A DNA stretch of 64,000 bases from Amphiplicatus sp046296195 (GTDB lineage Bacteria; Pseudomonadota; Alphaproteobacteria; Caulobacterales; Parvularculaceae), in NCBI GenBank assembly GCA_046296195.1, contig JBKBLR010000007.1:51929-115928 (forward strand). Reading direction: 5' to 3'. Of this stretch, positions 51,741 to 59,742 are shown one piece after another. The notes beneath the pieces were generated by a model, which ran no database searches, was not told the DNA's origin, and was given only the letters and a program-made list of their open reading frames with translations. A program made the translations under genes and the position numbers. Positions within the stretch are counted from its first letter, which is position 1; each line of letters starts with the position of its first letter.

Positions 51741-52416
51741 TCCTGCGGGGTTCCATCCGCGCGCTGGCGAGAGAGAGACGCGCCGCGAGCAACCCTCCTC
51801 CCGACGACGGGAGCGGGCGTGAAGCTCCGTGCGCGGCCCATCAGCGATAAGGCGGCCGAGGCCTGCCCCAAGCACATTTTGTCACAGGACAGGGTCACGG
51901 CGCCCGCGCGCGCCGAACGGGGGGTCCTTTGCGCGCCGCGCGGCCTTGCCGCAAGGCGTTGATCCTATTGGCGCCGCAAGGCCGGCAAGGGCGCCAAAAA
52001 TGGCTAACCACTCGGTTCGTCGCGGAGTTATCCCCCTCCCCCCACGGCGGCCTTAGTATGGCGCGGTCAAAACGGAAACCGCGACCGCCCCATGCGCCTC
52101 CTTCTCAATCCCGGCGACCGCCCGGCGCGCCCGGCGCTAATCGCCCGGCGGAAGGACGCGATGAGCGCGCGGACGCAAAACCCCTCCGAACGCTCCGGAC
52201 TTTCCGGATTTTCCGGAAAATGGCCCTTGCCTTCCGGGCGGATGAAGGCCGCGAGACCGCAGAACGCCTCCGACCTCTCCGAACCTTCCGGATTTTCCGG
52301 AAACCCAAGGGCGCCCGGGCCGCACGGGGGCCGCTGCAAGGGGCCCCTTCACTCGTCACGAATCGCCGTTCAAAGTCCGATCGCCGATCATCAATCCCTT
52401 CAAACCTGCAAGTCCC
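51741..52416. other. long intergenic region between marR and carboxylesterase
   Basis: 676 bases. No reading frame here looks like a real protein: the longest has a low-complexity Arg/Pro-rich translation caused by the repeats. The right half holds the 9-bp/84-bp repeat at 52184-52303. Otherwise I see nothing convincing. Confidence 0.55.
52184..52303. repeat. two arrays of four 9-bp units, 84 bp apart
   Basis: Array 1 (52184-52219) reads CTCCGAACG, CTCCGGACT, TTCCGGATT, TTCCGGAAA. Array 2 (52268-52303) reads CTCCGACCT, CTCCGAACC, TTCCGGATT, TTCCGGAAA. The last 18 bases are identical in both and include the palindrome TTTTCCGGAAA. The period of 84 is a whole number of codons. No host gene is evident. 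Confidence 0.75.
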
Positions 52417-54129
52417 ATGAAAGCCAGGCTTCTCCTCGCCGCCCTCCTGCTTCTCGCCGCCTGCGGCCGCGCGCCGAAGGAAGGCGCGCCGCCCGCGCCC
52501 GATCCGGCGACGCTCCGGCGCGTTGCAGAAGGCGAGGTCGTCGGCGTCACCGCCCCAAACGGCGTCAAGGTCTGGCGCGGGCTTCCTTTCGCGGCGCCGC
52601 CGGTCGGCGAATTGCGCTGGCGCGCGCCGCGCCCGCCCGCCGCCTGGGAGGGGACGCGCGAGGCGACGCGCGCCGCCGGCGTCTGCCCGCAGATCGCCAA
52701 CGTCTTCAACGCCGGCGAGGGGCTGAAGCCCGGAACCCTTCTGGGTACGGAGGATTGCCTCTATCTCGACGTCTATGCGCCGCCGGGCGCGCGCGCAGGC
52801 GAGGGCGATCCGCGCCCGGTGATGGTGTGGATCCATGGCGGCGCGAACGTCTGGGGCTCGGCGAAGCAATATGATCCCTCGAACCTCGTTCTCAGTGAGG
52901 ATGTCATCGTCGTCGTCGTCCAGTACCGGCTCGGGCCGCTCGGCTGGTTCGCGCATCCGGCGATCAGGGACAGCGCCGAAACGCCCGAGGACGCGGCGGC
53001 CTCCTTCGCGCTCCTCGATCTCGTCGCGGCGCTGAAGTGGGTGAAGGCGAACGCCGGCGCCTTCGGCGGCGACGCCTCGCGCGTCACCATATTCGGCGAA
53101 AGCGCCGGCGGGGCGAATGTCGCGGGTCTTCTCGCCTCGCCGCTGGCGAAGGGGCTCTTTCACCGCGCGATCATCCAGTCCGGCATTTTCGATTCAACGC
53201 CGCTCGCCGAAGCGGAGGAGGGCGGCGGCGGCGATCTCAACCCGGCGAAGGAAGTCGCCGAGAGGCTCGGCGCAAGAGACGCGGCGGCCCTGCGCGCAAC
53301 GCCGATCGAAAAGCTCTATAGCGTCTACGCGCTCGATCCGAACGGCTATTCCAGCCTGCCGCGCATGATCGCCGACGGCGTCGCTCTGCCTGCTGAGGGA
53401 ATCCGCGCGGCGCTCGCCGACAAGGCGACGTTCAACGCCGTTCCGGTCATCACCGGAACCAATCGCGACGAGATGAAGCTGTTCCAGATCGTCGATTCGC
53501 GGCTCGTCGATCGCCATTTCGGCGTCTTCCTCGCCGCCAAGGACCAGCATTTCTATGACCGCCTCGCCGAATACCAGAGCCGGCTCTGGCGCATCCGCTC
53601 CGTCGACGAGCCGGCGCGGCTGATGACGGCGGCCGGCCATGACGCGGTCTGGGCCTACCGGTTCGATTGGGACGAGGGCGGACGATTTCTGTGGACCGAT
53701 CTCAAGAAACTGCTCGGCGCCGCGCACGCGATCGAAATCCCGTTCGTGATGAACCGCTTTTCCCTGCTCGGGCGGCTCGATCCGCTGATGTGGACGAAAG
53801 AGAGCGCGGCGGAGCGCGAGACGCTCTCTCGTCAGATGGGGGCCTACTGGGCGGATTTCGCCCGCACCGGCGATCCCAACGACCTGCCGCGCGACGGCGC
53901 TCGGCCCGAATGGCTGCGCTGGCAGGGCGAGGCGGCGCTGATGCGTCTCGACGGCGCCTCGGGCGGCGGCGCGCGGATGCTGGGCGACGGCGACAGCGTC
54001 GATCGCCTCATCGACGACTTGAAACGCGAGCCGGCGCTCGAGCCCGATCAGAAAGCGGTCATCGCGGCGGCGCTCGGCGGCTGGCTGCCCTCGCGCAAGG
54101 CCGATTTCATTGAGGCGGCGAGGCCGTGA
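52417..54129 (+). CDS. type B carboxylesterase, lipoprotein
   Basis: 570 residues, usual family length. MKARLLLAALLLLAACGRA is a lipoprotein signal with Cys16. MVWIHGGANVWGS forms the oxyanion hole and FGESAGGANVAGLL carries the nucleophile Ser near residue 230. GLPFAAPPVGELRWRAP and EDCLYLDVYAP are family signatures; AAHAIEIPFV holds the catalytic His near 440. It cleaves carboxylic esters at the cell envelope. Confidence 0.9.
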   Translation: MKARLLLAALLLLAACGRAPKEGAPPAPDPATLRRVAEGEVVGVTAPNGVKVWRGLPFAAPPVGELRWRAPRPPAAWEGTREATRAAGVCPQIANVFNAGEGLKPGTLLGTEDCLYLDVYAPPGARAGEGDPRPVMVWIHGGANVWGSAKQYDPSNLVLSEDVIVVVVQYRLGPLGWFAHPAIRDSAETPEDAAASFALLDLVAALKWVKANAGAFGGDASRVTIFGESAGGANVAGLLASPLAKGLFHRAIIQSGIFDSTPLAEAEEGGGGDLNPAKEVAERLGARDAAALRATPIEKLYSVYALDPNGYSSLPRMIADGVALPAEGIRAALADKATFNAVPVITGTNRDEMKLFQIVDSRLVDRHFGVFLAAKDQHFYDRLAEYQSRLWRIRSVDEPARLMTAAGHDAVWAYRFDWDEGGRFLWTDLKKLLGAAHAIEIPFVMNRFSLLGRLDPLMWTKESAAERETLSRQMGAYWADFARTGDPNDLPRDGARPEWLRWQGEAALMRLDGASGGGARMLGDGDSVDRLIDDLKREPALEPDQKAVIAAALGGWLPSRKADFIEAARP

Positions 54130-54259
54130 CCGGCGCCGTCTTTTCGCCGCGAAATGACCTTGAAAAGACCTTCGCCCGCCCCGCCGGACGGGCGCTGCTC
54201 CTTGCGTTCAATCCTTCATGGCGGCCGACGCGGCCGCCGAATGAAGTGGAGGATGATTG

Positions 54260-54649
54260 ATGTGTTCCCTGACGAAGCATGCGCTTGCGGCGATCCTTGG
54301 CGGCGGCCTGATCCTGAGCGCCGCGCCGGCCTTCGCCGGCGAATGGCGCCTCGAGTCGAAGCGCTGTCACGACGTGCGCGAGGACCGGCGCGACGCCCGC
54401 GAAAGCTGGCGCGACGAGCGCTATGACCGCGGCCGGCGGGACATGCGTGAGGATCGTTATGACCGCCGCGAGTCGCGGCGAGATCGCTTGATCACCGTCT
54501 GCCCGCGCTCGGCTTTCTATTATGCGCCCGACCGCCACGAACGCCGCCGCGCCGACTGGCGGGCCCCGCGCCTCACCCTCGACTATGATCGCGATGTCGG
54601 ACTGCCTTACCGCTTCCATGACGGGCGCCGCCTATATGTTCGCGGCTAG
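54260..54649 (+). CDS. small secreted Arg/Asp-rich protein
   Basis: 129 residues from ATG 54260, after GGAGG. Signal peptide about 1-26 (ending AAPAFA). The mature part has a run of D/E-R repeats (about 42-76, e.g. DRRDARESWRDERYDRGRR) and then LITVCPRSAFYY. The two Cys (RCHD, TVCPRS) could pair. It resembles charged periplasmic proteins of unknown role; low complexity makes family calls unsafe. Confidence 0.65.
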   Translation: MCSLTKHALAAILGGGLILSAAPAFAGEWRLESKRCHDVREDRRDARESWRDERYDRGRRDMREDRYDRRESRRDRLITVCPRSAFYYAPDRHERRRADWRAPRLTLDYDRDVGLPYRFHDGRRLYVRG

Positions 54650-54700
54650 ATCGTCGCGGCGCGCTTGCGCAAAACGCGCAAGCTTCGGCGCGACGCCGTT

Positions 54701-55507
54701 CTAAGGCGGCGCGTCGACGAAACCGAACACGAGGTCCGCCACGGCCTTTGCGTGAAGATCGAGGAAGCCGTGGCGCCAGTCGGGCCTTTCCACGATGCGC
54801 CCCCGCTTCATCATCGGCGCGGCGCGGCGCGTTATTTCCTGCAACTGGTCCGCGGGATTGATGATCGCGATCGGGTGCGGCAGCGTCCGCAGCGCCGTTT
54901 CAAATGCGGTCCCGTCGGCGAAGGCGGCGGCGTGGCCCCATTCGTAACCCTCCCCCCCGAGGAGGTTCTGCATGAAGGACCGCGCAAGGTCTTCGAGGGG
55001 CAAGGCGGGATCGGAATGTTCAACGATCCGCTGCCACGAAATCCAAAACCGTGTTCCCTTCCGGTCGAGCGGAATCGGCGTGAAATAGTCGATGAACGCC
55101 TTGCGCTCCGCTTCGGTCAGAAGCGCCGCCGACACCATCACGATCGCGCGCACCCGGTCAGGGCGCTTCATCGCCATCCTCGCGGCGACCTTGCTCCCGG
55201 TGTGATTGCCGAAAAGATCGACGATCTCGAGTCCGAGAGCGTCGGCGACGCGCCACATTTCAGCGGCGTAGGTTTCTATCGTCGCCTCGCTTTCCGACGG
55301 GGGCGGATCCGACAGGCCGTAGCCGGGGTAATCCGGCGCCACGATGAGGCGTCCATCGCTCGCCAGCATCATTTTCTCGAACTCGAGGCCGGCTTTCGGC
55401 GACTGGTGCAGGCACAGCAAGGCAGGCTTGCCCCGCGCGAGGCTGGCGGCGGTTCGAAGATGAATCTGGCCGAAATGGCCGTCGACATAACTGCGCCTGA
55501 TCGTCAT
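54701..55507 (-). CDS. alpha/beta hydrolase with His at the nucleophile elbow
   Basis: 268 residues. LLCLHQSPKAG corresponds to the oxyanion strand and APDYPGYGLSDPP to the family signature. The elbow normally G-x-S-x-G reads G-N-H-T-G (100-104), so His102 replaces Ser. The acid (INPADQ) and the C-terminal His (WRHGFLD) are present. Substrate and mechanism are unknown; it may be a lyase, a non-hydrolytic member, or inactive. Confidence 0.78.
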   Translation of the reverse strand: MTIRRSYVDGHFGQIHLRTAASLARGKPALLCLHQSPKAGLEFEKMMLASDGRLIVAPDYPGYGLSDPPPSESEATIETYAAEMWRVADALGLEIVDLFGNHTGSKVAARMAMKRPDRVRAIVMVSAALLTEAERKAFIDYFTPIPLDRKGTRFWISWQRIVEHSDPALPLEDLARSFMQNLLGGEGYEWGHAAAFADGTAFETALRTLPHPIAIINPADQLQEITRRAAPMMKRGRIVERPDWRHGFLDLHAKAVADLVFGFVDAPP

Positions 55508-55523
55508 CGCGCATCACCATCGT

Positions 55524-56180
55524 TCAAGTCGGTCTGGCGAGGCCCATCAGCGCCGCTGCGGAAATCAGAATCCAGATTATCACAACCAAGGGGCGCGCCT
55601 TGCCGAGGATCAACGCCAGATCCCGCTCGGCGCGCGCTGCGTCCGGGCCGGACAGGCCTTGCAGGGCTGGACTGAGCGGCGCCAGCACGCGGCGGATCAA
55701 AACACCCATCGCGACCGCGCCAGCGAGGAGAAGCAGCTTCACCGCGATGAAGAACGGCATCGGCGGCGCGCCGGCGAGCCCTGCCGCCCCGGCGGCGAGG
55801 AGGCCGGCCAGCGTCAGCTGACGGAACACGCCATCAACGCGCTTCAGGCCGGCGGCCGCGTCATGCGCACGATGAAGGCGCCAGACGACGACGAGCCAGG
55901 AAAGGCTGGCCGCGAACAGCAAGACGAGGGCGGCGGCGGGAAGGGTGATCCATCCGTTGACATCGGCCAGCAGCGCGCCCGTCGGCAGGGCGAGCACAAG
56001 CGCGCTTCGCGGCGCCATGTCGATATCGCCGACGACTTTCGCCGCGAACAGACGCCGCTCGGCAGAGACGCCCGGCGCGGTCAGCGCATGGCTCGCATAA
56101 AAGGCGCCGAGGTCGCCGCCGAGCCAATAGACGAAAACGAGAAGGTGAAGAAAGGCGGCGAGAGTTTCGACGATGGGCAT
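55524..56180 (-). CDS. integral membrane protein (CopD-like helices)
   Basis: 218 residues from ATG 56180, with TTG 56189 possible. About 5-6 membrane helices. FLHLLVFVYWLGGDLGAFYAS near the N-terminus (core HLLVFVYWLGGDLG) recalls heme/copper-handling membrane families such as CopD and DUF2269. IDMAPRSALVLALPTG follows. The function is not known. It lies 16 bases after the alpha/beta hydrolase start region, read on the same strand, so the two may be co-transcribed. Confidence 0.65.
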   Translation of the reverse strand: MPIVETLAAFLHLLVFVYWLGGDLGAFYASHALTAPGVSAERRLFAAKVVGDIDMAPRSALVLALPTGALLADVNGWITLPAAALVLLFAASLSWLVVVWRLHRAHDAAAGLKRVDGVFRQLTLAGLLAAGAAGLAGAPPMPFFIAVKLLLLAGAVAMGVLIRRVLAPLSPALQGLSGPDAARAERDLALILGKARPLVVIIWILISAAALMGLARPT

Positions 56181-56242
56181 GGCTTGCAATCGGATGCGGG
56201 CGCGCTACGGGAAGACGGCCATAAGAAAGGGATCGCCCGTCC

Positions 56243-57094
56243 TTGTCACGCATCGCCGCCATGTTCGAGGCGCTGAAGCGCCAAGGGCGCGCCGGCTTTG
56301 CGCCCTTCATCATGGGCGGCGATCCTGATTACGCGTCGAGCCTTCGTCTCCTCAAGGCGCTGCCCGCCGCGGGCGCCGACCTTATCGAGCTCGGCATGGC
56401 CTTCACCGATCCGATGGCCGATGGCCCGGCGATCCAGGCGGCGGGCCTGCGCGCGCTCGACGCCGGCCAGACTCTTGCAAAGACGCTCGCCCTCGTCCGC
56501 GCCTTGCGGGCCGAGGATGACCGCACGCCGCTCGTGCTGATGGGCTATTACAATCCCGTTCACGCCTATGGCGTGGCGCGGTTCCTCGCCGACGCGAAGG
56601 CTGCCGGCGTCGATGGTCTCATCATTGTCGACCTGCCGCCGGAGGAGGACGCCGAGCTCTGCCTGCCGGCGCGGGCGGCGGGCCTCGATTTCATCCGGCT
56701 CGCCACGCCGACGACGGACGCAGCGCGGCTGCCAGCGGTGCTTCGGAACGCGTCCGGATTCATCTATTATGTTTCGGTCGCCGGGGTGACGGGCGCGGCG
56801 ACGGGCGCGCGCGCGGCGGTCGATCAGGCGGTCCGGCGGCTGAAGGCCGCGTCGGGCCTGCCGGTGGCGGTCGGGTTCGGCATCAAGACAGCGGAAGACG
56901 CGGCCGCAACGGCCCGCATCGCGGACCTCGTCGTCGTCGGTTCGGCGCTCGTCGAGCGCCTTGCGGCGAATTTGCCCGCCTCGACTGGCGCCGTCGGGGT
57001 TGAGCCCATGCGCGGCGGGGCCGATAGTGCGACCGGCGCGGTCCTTGATCTTGTCAGGGATCTCGCGGCGGCGGTCCGGCAGGCGCGGCGCTGA
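56243..57094 (+). CDS. trpA: tryptophan synthase alpha chain
   Basis: 283 residues from TTG 56243. This start puts catalytic Glu49 (DLIELGMAF) and Asp60 (DPMADGPAIQ) at the same numbers as in E. coli. An ATG at 56261 is a shorter option. IMGGDPDYASS, LIIVDLPPEED and VGFGIKTAEDAA are conserved barrel loops. MAF replaces the usual VPF before the SDP-like TDP. It cleaves indole-glycerol phosphate for TrpB. Confidence 0.94.
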   Translation: MSRIAAMFEALKRQGRAGFAPFIMGGDPDYASSLRLLKALPAAGADLIELGMAFTDPMADGPAIQAAGLRALDAGQTLAKTLALVRALRAEDDRTPLVLMGYYNPVHAYGVARFLADAKAAGVDGLIIVDLPPEEDAELCLPARAAGLDFIRLATPTTDAARLPAVLRNASGFIYYVSVAGVTGAATGARAAVDQAVRRLKAASGLPVAVGFGIKTAEDAAATARIADLVVVGSALVERLAANLPASTGAVGVEPMRGGADSATGAVLDLVRDLAAAVRQARR

Positions 57095-57121
57095 CCCGGC
57101 GGCCGGCAAGGAGTTCTGAGG

Positions 57122-58033
57122 ATGAGCTGGCTCTCCAACCTGACCCCGCCCGGCATCAAGGCGCTGTTCCGGCGCGCCGATGACACGTCGGACTCGCTGT
57201 GGGTCAAATGCCCCGGCTGCGGACAGATGCTGTTCGGCAAGGATCTCGAGACCTCCCTCCACGTTTGCACGCATTGCGGGCACCACCACCGCCAGCCGGC
57301 TGAGGCGCGCCTCAAGTCCCTCTTCGATGGCGGCGTTTTCGAGGACATCGCCGTTCCGCCGCCGGTCGAGGACCCGTTGGGTTTCCGCGATGAGAAGAGA
57401 TATGTCGACCGTCTGAAGGAATACCGGCGCAAGACCGGCCGGCCCGACGCGATGCGCGCCGCGGTCGGCGCCATCGACGGCGTGACCAGCGTCGCCGCCG
57501 TTCAGGACTTCGACTTCATGGGCGGCTCGATGGGCATGGCGCTCGGCGAGACGATGATCCGCGCGGCGGAAACCGCGGTCGCGTCGCGCGCGCCCCTCAT
57601 CGCCTTCACCGCATCGGGGGGCGCGCGCATGCAGGAGGGAATTCTCTCCCTCATGCAGATGCCGCGCACGACGATCGCGGTGCAGATGATGCGCGAAGCG
57701 GGGCTGCCCTATATCGTCATTCTGACCCATCCGACGACGGGCGGCGTCACGGCGTCCTTCGCGATGCTCGGCGACGTTCACATCGCCGAGCCCGGCGCGC
57801 TGATCGGCTTTGCAGGACCGCGCGTCATCGAACAGACGATCCGCGAGAAATTGCCGGAAGGATTCCAGCGCGCCGAGTTCCTGAAAGACAAGGGCATGGT
57901 CGATATCGTGTGCCCGCGCGGAGAGCTGAAGGCGACTCTCTCCCGACTCATTCGCGTGCTGATGAAGTCGGGCCAGAGCGCCACGCTCGCCGCGCCGGCG
58001 CCGCCCATCGGCGCCGCACGCGCGGCCGAATAG
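57122..58033 (+). CDS. accD: acetyl-CoA carboxylase, carboxyltransferase subunit beta
   Basis: 303 residues. The zinc finger is Cys30, Cys33, Cys49 and Cys52 (CPGCGQM, CTHCGHHH). FMGGSMGMALGE and ASGGARMQEGILSLMQM are carboxyltransferase signatures. GRVIEQTIREKLPEGFQ-like sequence (PRVIEQTIREKLPEGF) binds biotin/CoA. It makes malonyl-CoA with AccA. Order trpA-accD-folC is a common alphaproteobacterial one. Confidence 0.95.
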   Translation: MSWLSNLTPPGIKALFRRADDTSDSLWVKCPGCGQMLFGKDLETSLHVCTHCGHHHRQPAEARLKSLFDGGVFEDIAVPPPVEDPLGFRDEKRYVDRLKEYRRKTGRPDAMRAAVGAIDGVTSVAAVQDFDFMGGSMGMALGETMIRAAETAVASRAPLIAFTASGGARMQEGILSLMQMPRTTIAVQMMREAGLPYIVILTHPTTGGVTASFAMLGDVHIAEPGALIGFAGPRVIEQTIREKLPEGFQRAEFLKDKGMVDIVCPRGELKATLSRLIRVLMKSGQSATLAAPAPPIGAARAAE

Positions 58034-58046
58034 AAAGTTTCCTTCC

Positions 58047-59327
58047 TTGGACAAGGTCGCTGCGGCGCTCGAAAAGGTCGCTGTCCGCCGTCCGGCGCTC
58101 ATCGATCTCGGCCTCGAGCGCGTTCAACGCACGCTCTCCCGGCTCGGCGATCCGCATCGGCGCCTGCCGCCCGTTTTTCATGTCGCCGGCACGAATGGAA
58201 AGGGTTCGACTTGCGCTTACCTCAGGGCGATCCTCGAGGCGTCGGGCGCGCGCGTCCATGTCTTCACCTCGCCGCATCTCGTCCGCTACGCCGAGCGCAT
58301 TGTGCTCGCCGGCGAAGAGATAGCGGACGAAGCCTTCATCGCGGCGATCGAGCGCGTCGATGAAGCGACGGGCGCGGATGATCTGACGCTTTTTGAAACG
58401 ATCACCTGCGCCGCCTTTCTCGCCTTCGCGGAGACGCCGGCGGACTTTCTCGTGCTCGAGGTCGGCCTTGGCGGCCGGCTCGATGCGACGAATGTGATCG
58501 ACAGGCCGCTCGCCGCCGTGATCACGCCGATTGCGCTCGATCACCAGAATTTTCTCGGCGACACCCTGGCGGCGATCGCCGGCGAAAAGGCGGGCATCTT
58601 CCGGCGCGGCGCGCCGGCGGTCGTCGGTCCGCAGACACCCGAAGCAATGGCGGTGTTCGAAGCGAAGGCGGGCGAGGCGGGCGCGCCGCTCTTTTCTTTC
58701 GGGTCGGCGTGGAACGCTTTCACCGAGAACGGGCGCCTCATCTACCAGGATGACGTCGGACTTTGCGATCTCGCCCCGCCGCGCCTCATCGGCGCGCACC
58801 AGTTCATGAACGCCGCGCTCGCCGTTGCGGCGATCCGCGCCGGCGGCCTCCAGCTTTCGGACGAAACGCTCTCCGCCGGGCTGCAGAACGCGCGCTGGCC
58901 GGCGCGGCTTCAGCGTCTGAAATCCGGCCCGATCGTGGAGACGCTGGGGCCACGTTCCGAATTATGGCTCGACGGCGGGCACAATCCGCATGCGGCGCGC
59001 GCGCTCGCAAACGCTTTCGCCGATTTCGAGGAACGCAATTCCCGCCCGCTCATTCTCATCGCGGGCATGCAGCAGAACAAAGACGCAGACGGCTTCTTCG
59101 CAGCGTTTTCGGGCCTCGCCTCGACGGTCTTCGCCGTGCAGGCGAACCATTCCGGCGCGCGCACGCCGGACGATGTCGCCAGCGCCGCCGAGCGGGCGGG
59201 CATTCCGGCCTATCCTTGCGGATCGCTCCATGAAGCGGCGCGCCTGGCGCGCGGCGGCGGCGCAGCCCGCGTTCTTATCTGCGGCTCGCTCTATCTCGCC
59301 GGCGAAGTGCTGCGGGATAATTCCTAA
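58047..59327 (+). CDS. folC: dihydrofolate synthase / folylpolyglutamate synthase
   Basis: 426 residues from TTG 58047. P-loop HVAGTNGKGSTCAYL lies at about 45-59. FTSPHLVRYAERI and LEVGLGGRLDATNVI are family blocks. LDGGHNPHAARALA holds the C-terminal motif. It adds glutamate to dihydropteroate and folates. It starts 13 bases after accD and its end overlaps trxA by 4 bases. Confidence 0.94.
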   Translation: MDKVAAALEKVAVRRPALIDLGLERVQRTLSRLGDPHRRLPPVFHVAGTNGKGSTCAYLRAILEASGARVHVFTSPHLVRYAERIVLAGEEIADEAFIAAIERVDEATGADDLTLFETITCAAFLAFAETPADFLVLEVGLGGRLDATNVIDRPLAAVITPIALDHQNFLGDTLAAIAGEKAGIFRRGAPAVVGPQTPEAMAVFEAKAGEAGAPLFSFGSAWNAFTENGRLIYQDDVGLCDLAPPRLIGAHQFMNAALAVAAIRAGGLQLSDETLSAGLQNARWPARLQRLKSGPIVETLGPRSELWLDGGHNPHAARALANAFADFEERNSRPLILIAGMQQNKDADGFFAAFSGLASTVFAVQANHSGARTPDDVASAAERAGIPAYPCGSLHEAARLARGGGAARVLICGSLYLAGEVLRDNS

Positions 59328-59665
59328 GCCGTTCTCGCCGGCGCGCCGAGCTCGCTTCTGATCCAGGCGGCGAGCGCCGATTTCGGCGCAGCGCCGACTT
59401 TCGTTGCGACCAGCTTGCCGCCTTTGAAGATCATCAGCGTCGGAATGCCTCTGACGCCGAGGCGTCCCGGCGTTTCGGGATTGTCGTCGATGTTGACCTT
59501 GGCGATCGTCAACTGGCCGGCGAATTCGGCCGACAGCTCTTCGAGGGCCGGTCCGATCTGCCGGCAGGGGCCGCACCATTCCGCCCAGAAATCGACGAGA
59601 ACGGGCTTCTCAGACTTCAGGACATCGTCCGAAAAGGATTGGTCGGTGACGGGCTTGGTGGCCAT
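59324..59665 (-). CDS. trxA: thioredoxin
   Basis: 113 residues. VDFWAEWCGPCRQIGP contains the redox pair Cys31/Cys34; GIPTLMIFKGG has the cis-Pro. It reduces disulfides in the cytoplasm. Convergent with folC (4-base overlap), and downstream of addA with a 77-base gap. Confidence 0.96.
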   Translation of the reverse strand: MATKPVTDQSFSDDVLKSEKPVLVDFWAEWCGPCRQIGPALEELSAEFAGQLTIAKVNIDDNPETPGRLGVRGIPTLMIFKGGKLVATKVGAAPKSALAAWIRSELGAPARTA

Positions 59666-59742
59666 GAACTTCCTCTGGGGCCGGCTTGCGGCCGTTGCAC
59701 GCGCGCTAAAATAGGAGCCTTGCGCCCAAGATCAACGTGTGC

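Noticed and set aside
51929..52420. 163-codon frame in the marR-esterase gap
   Set aside because: Its translation is Arg/Pro-rich and its only structure comes from the 9-bp repeat; no ribosome site or homology pattern.
56246..58102. 618-codon open frame opposite trpA and accD
   Set aside because: Antisense shadow covering two conserved genes.
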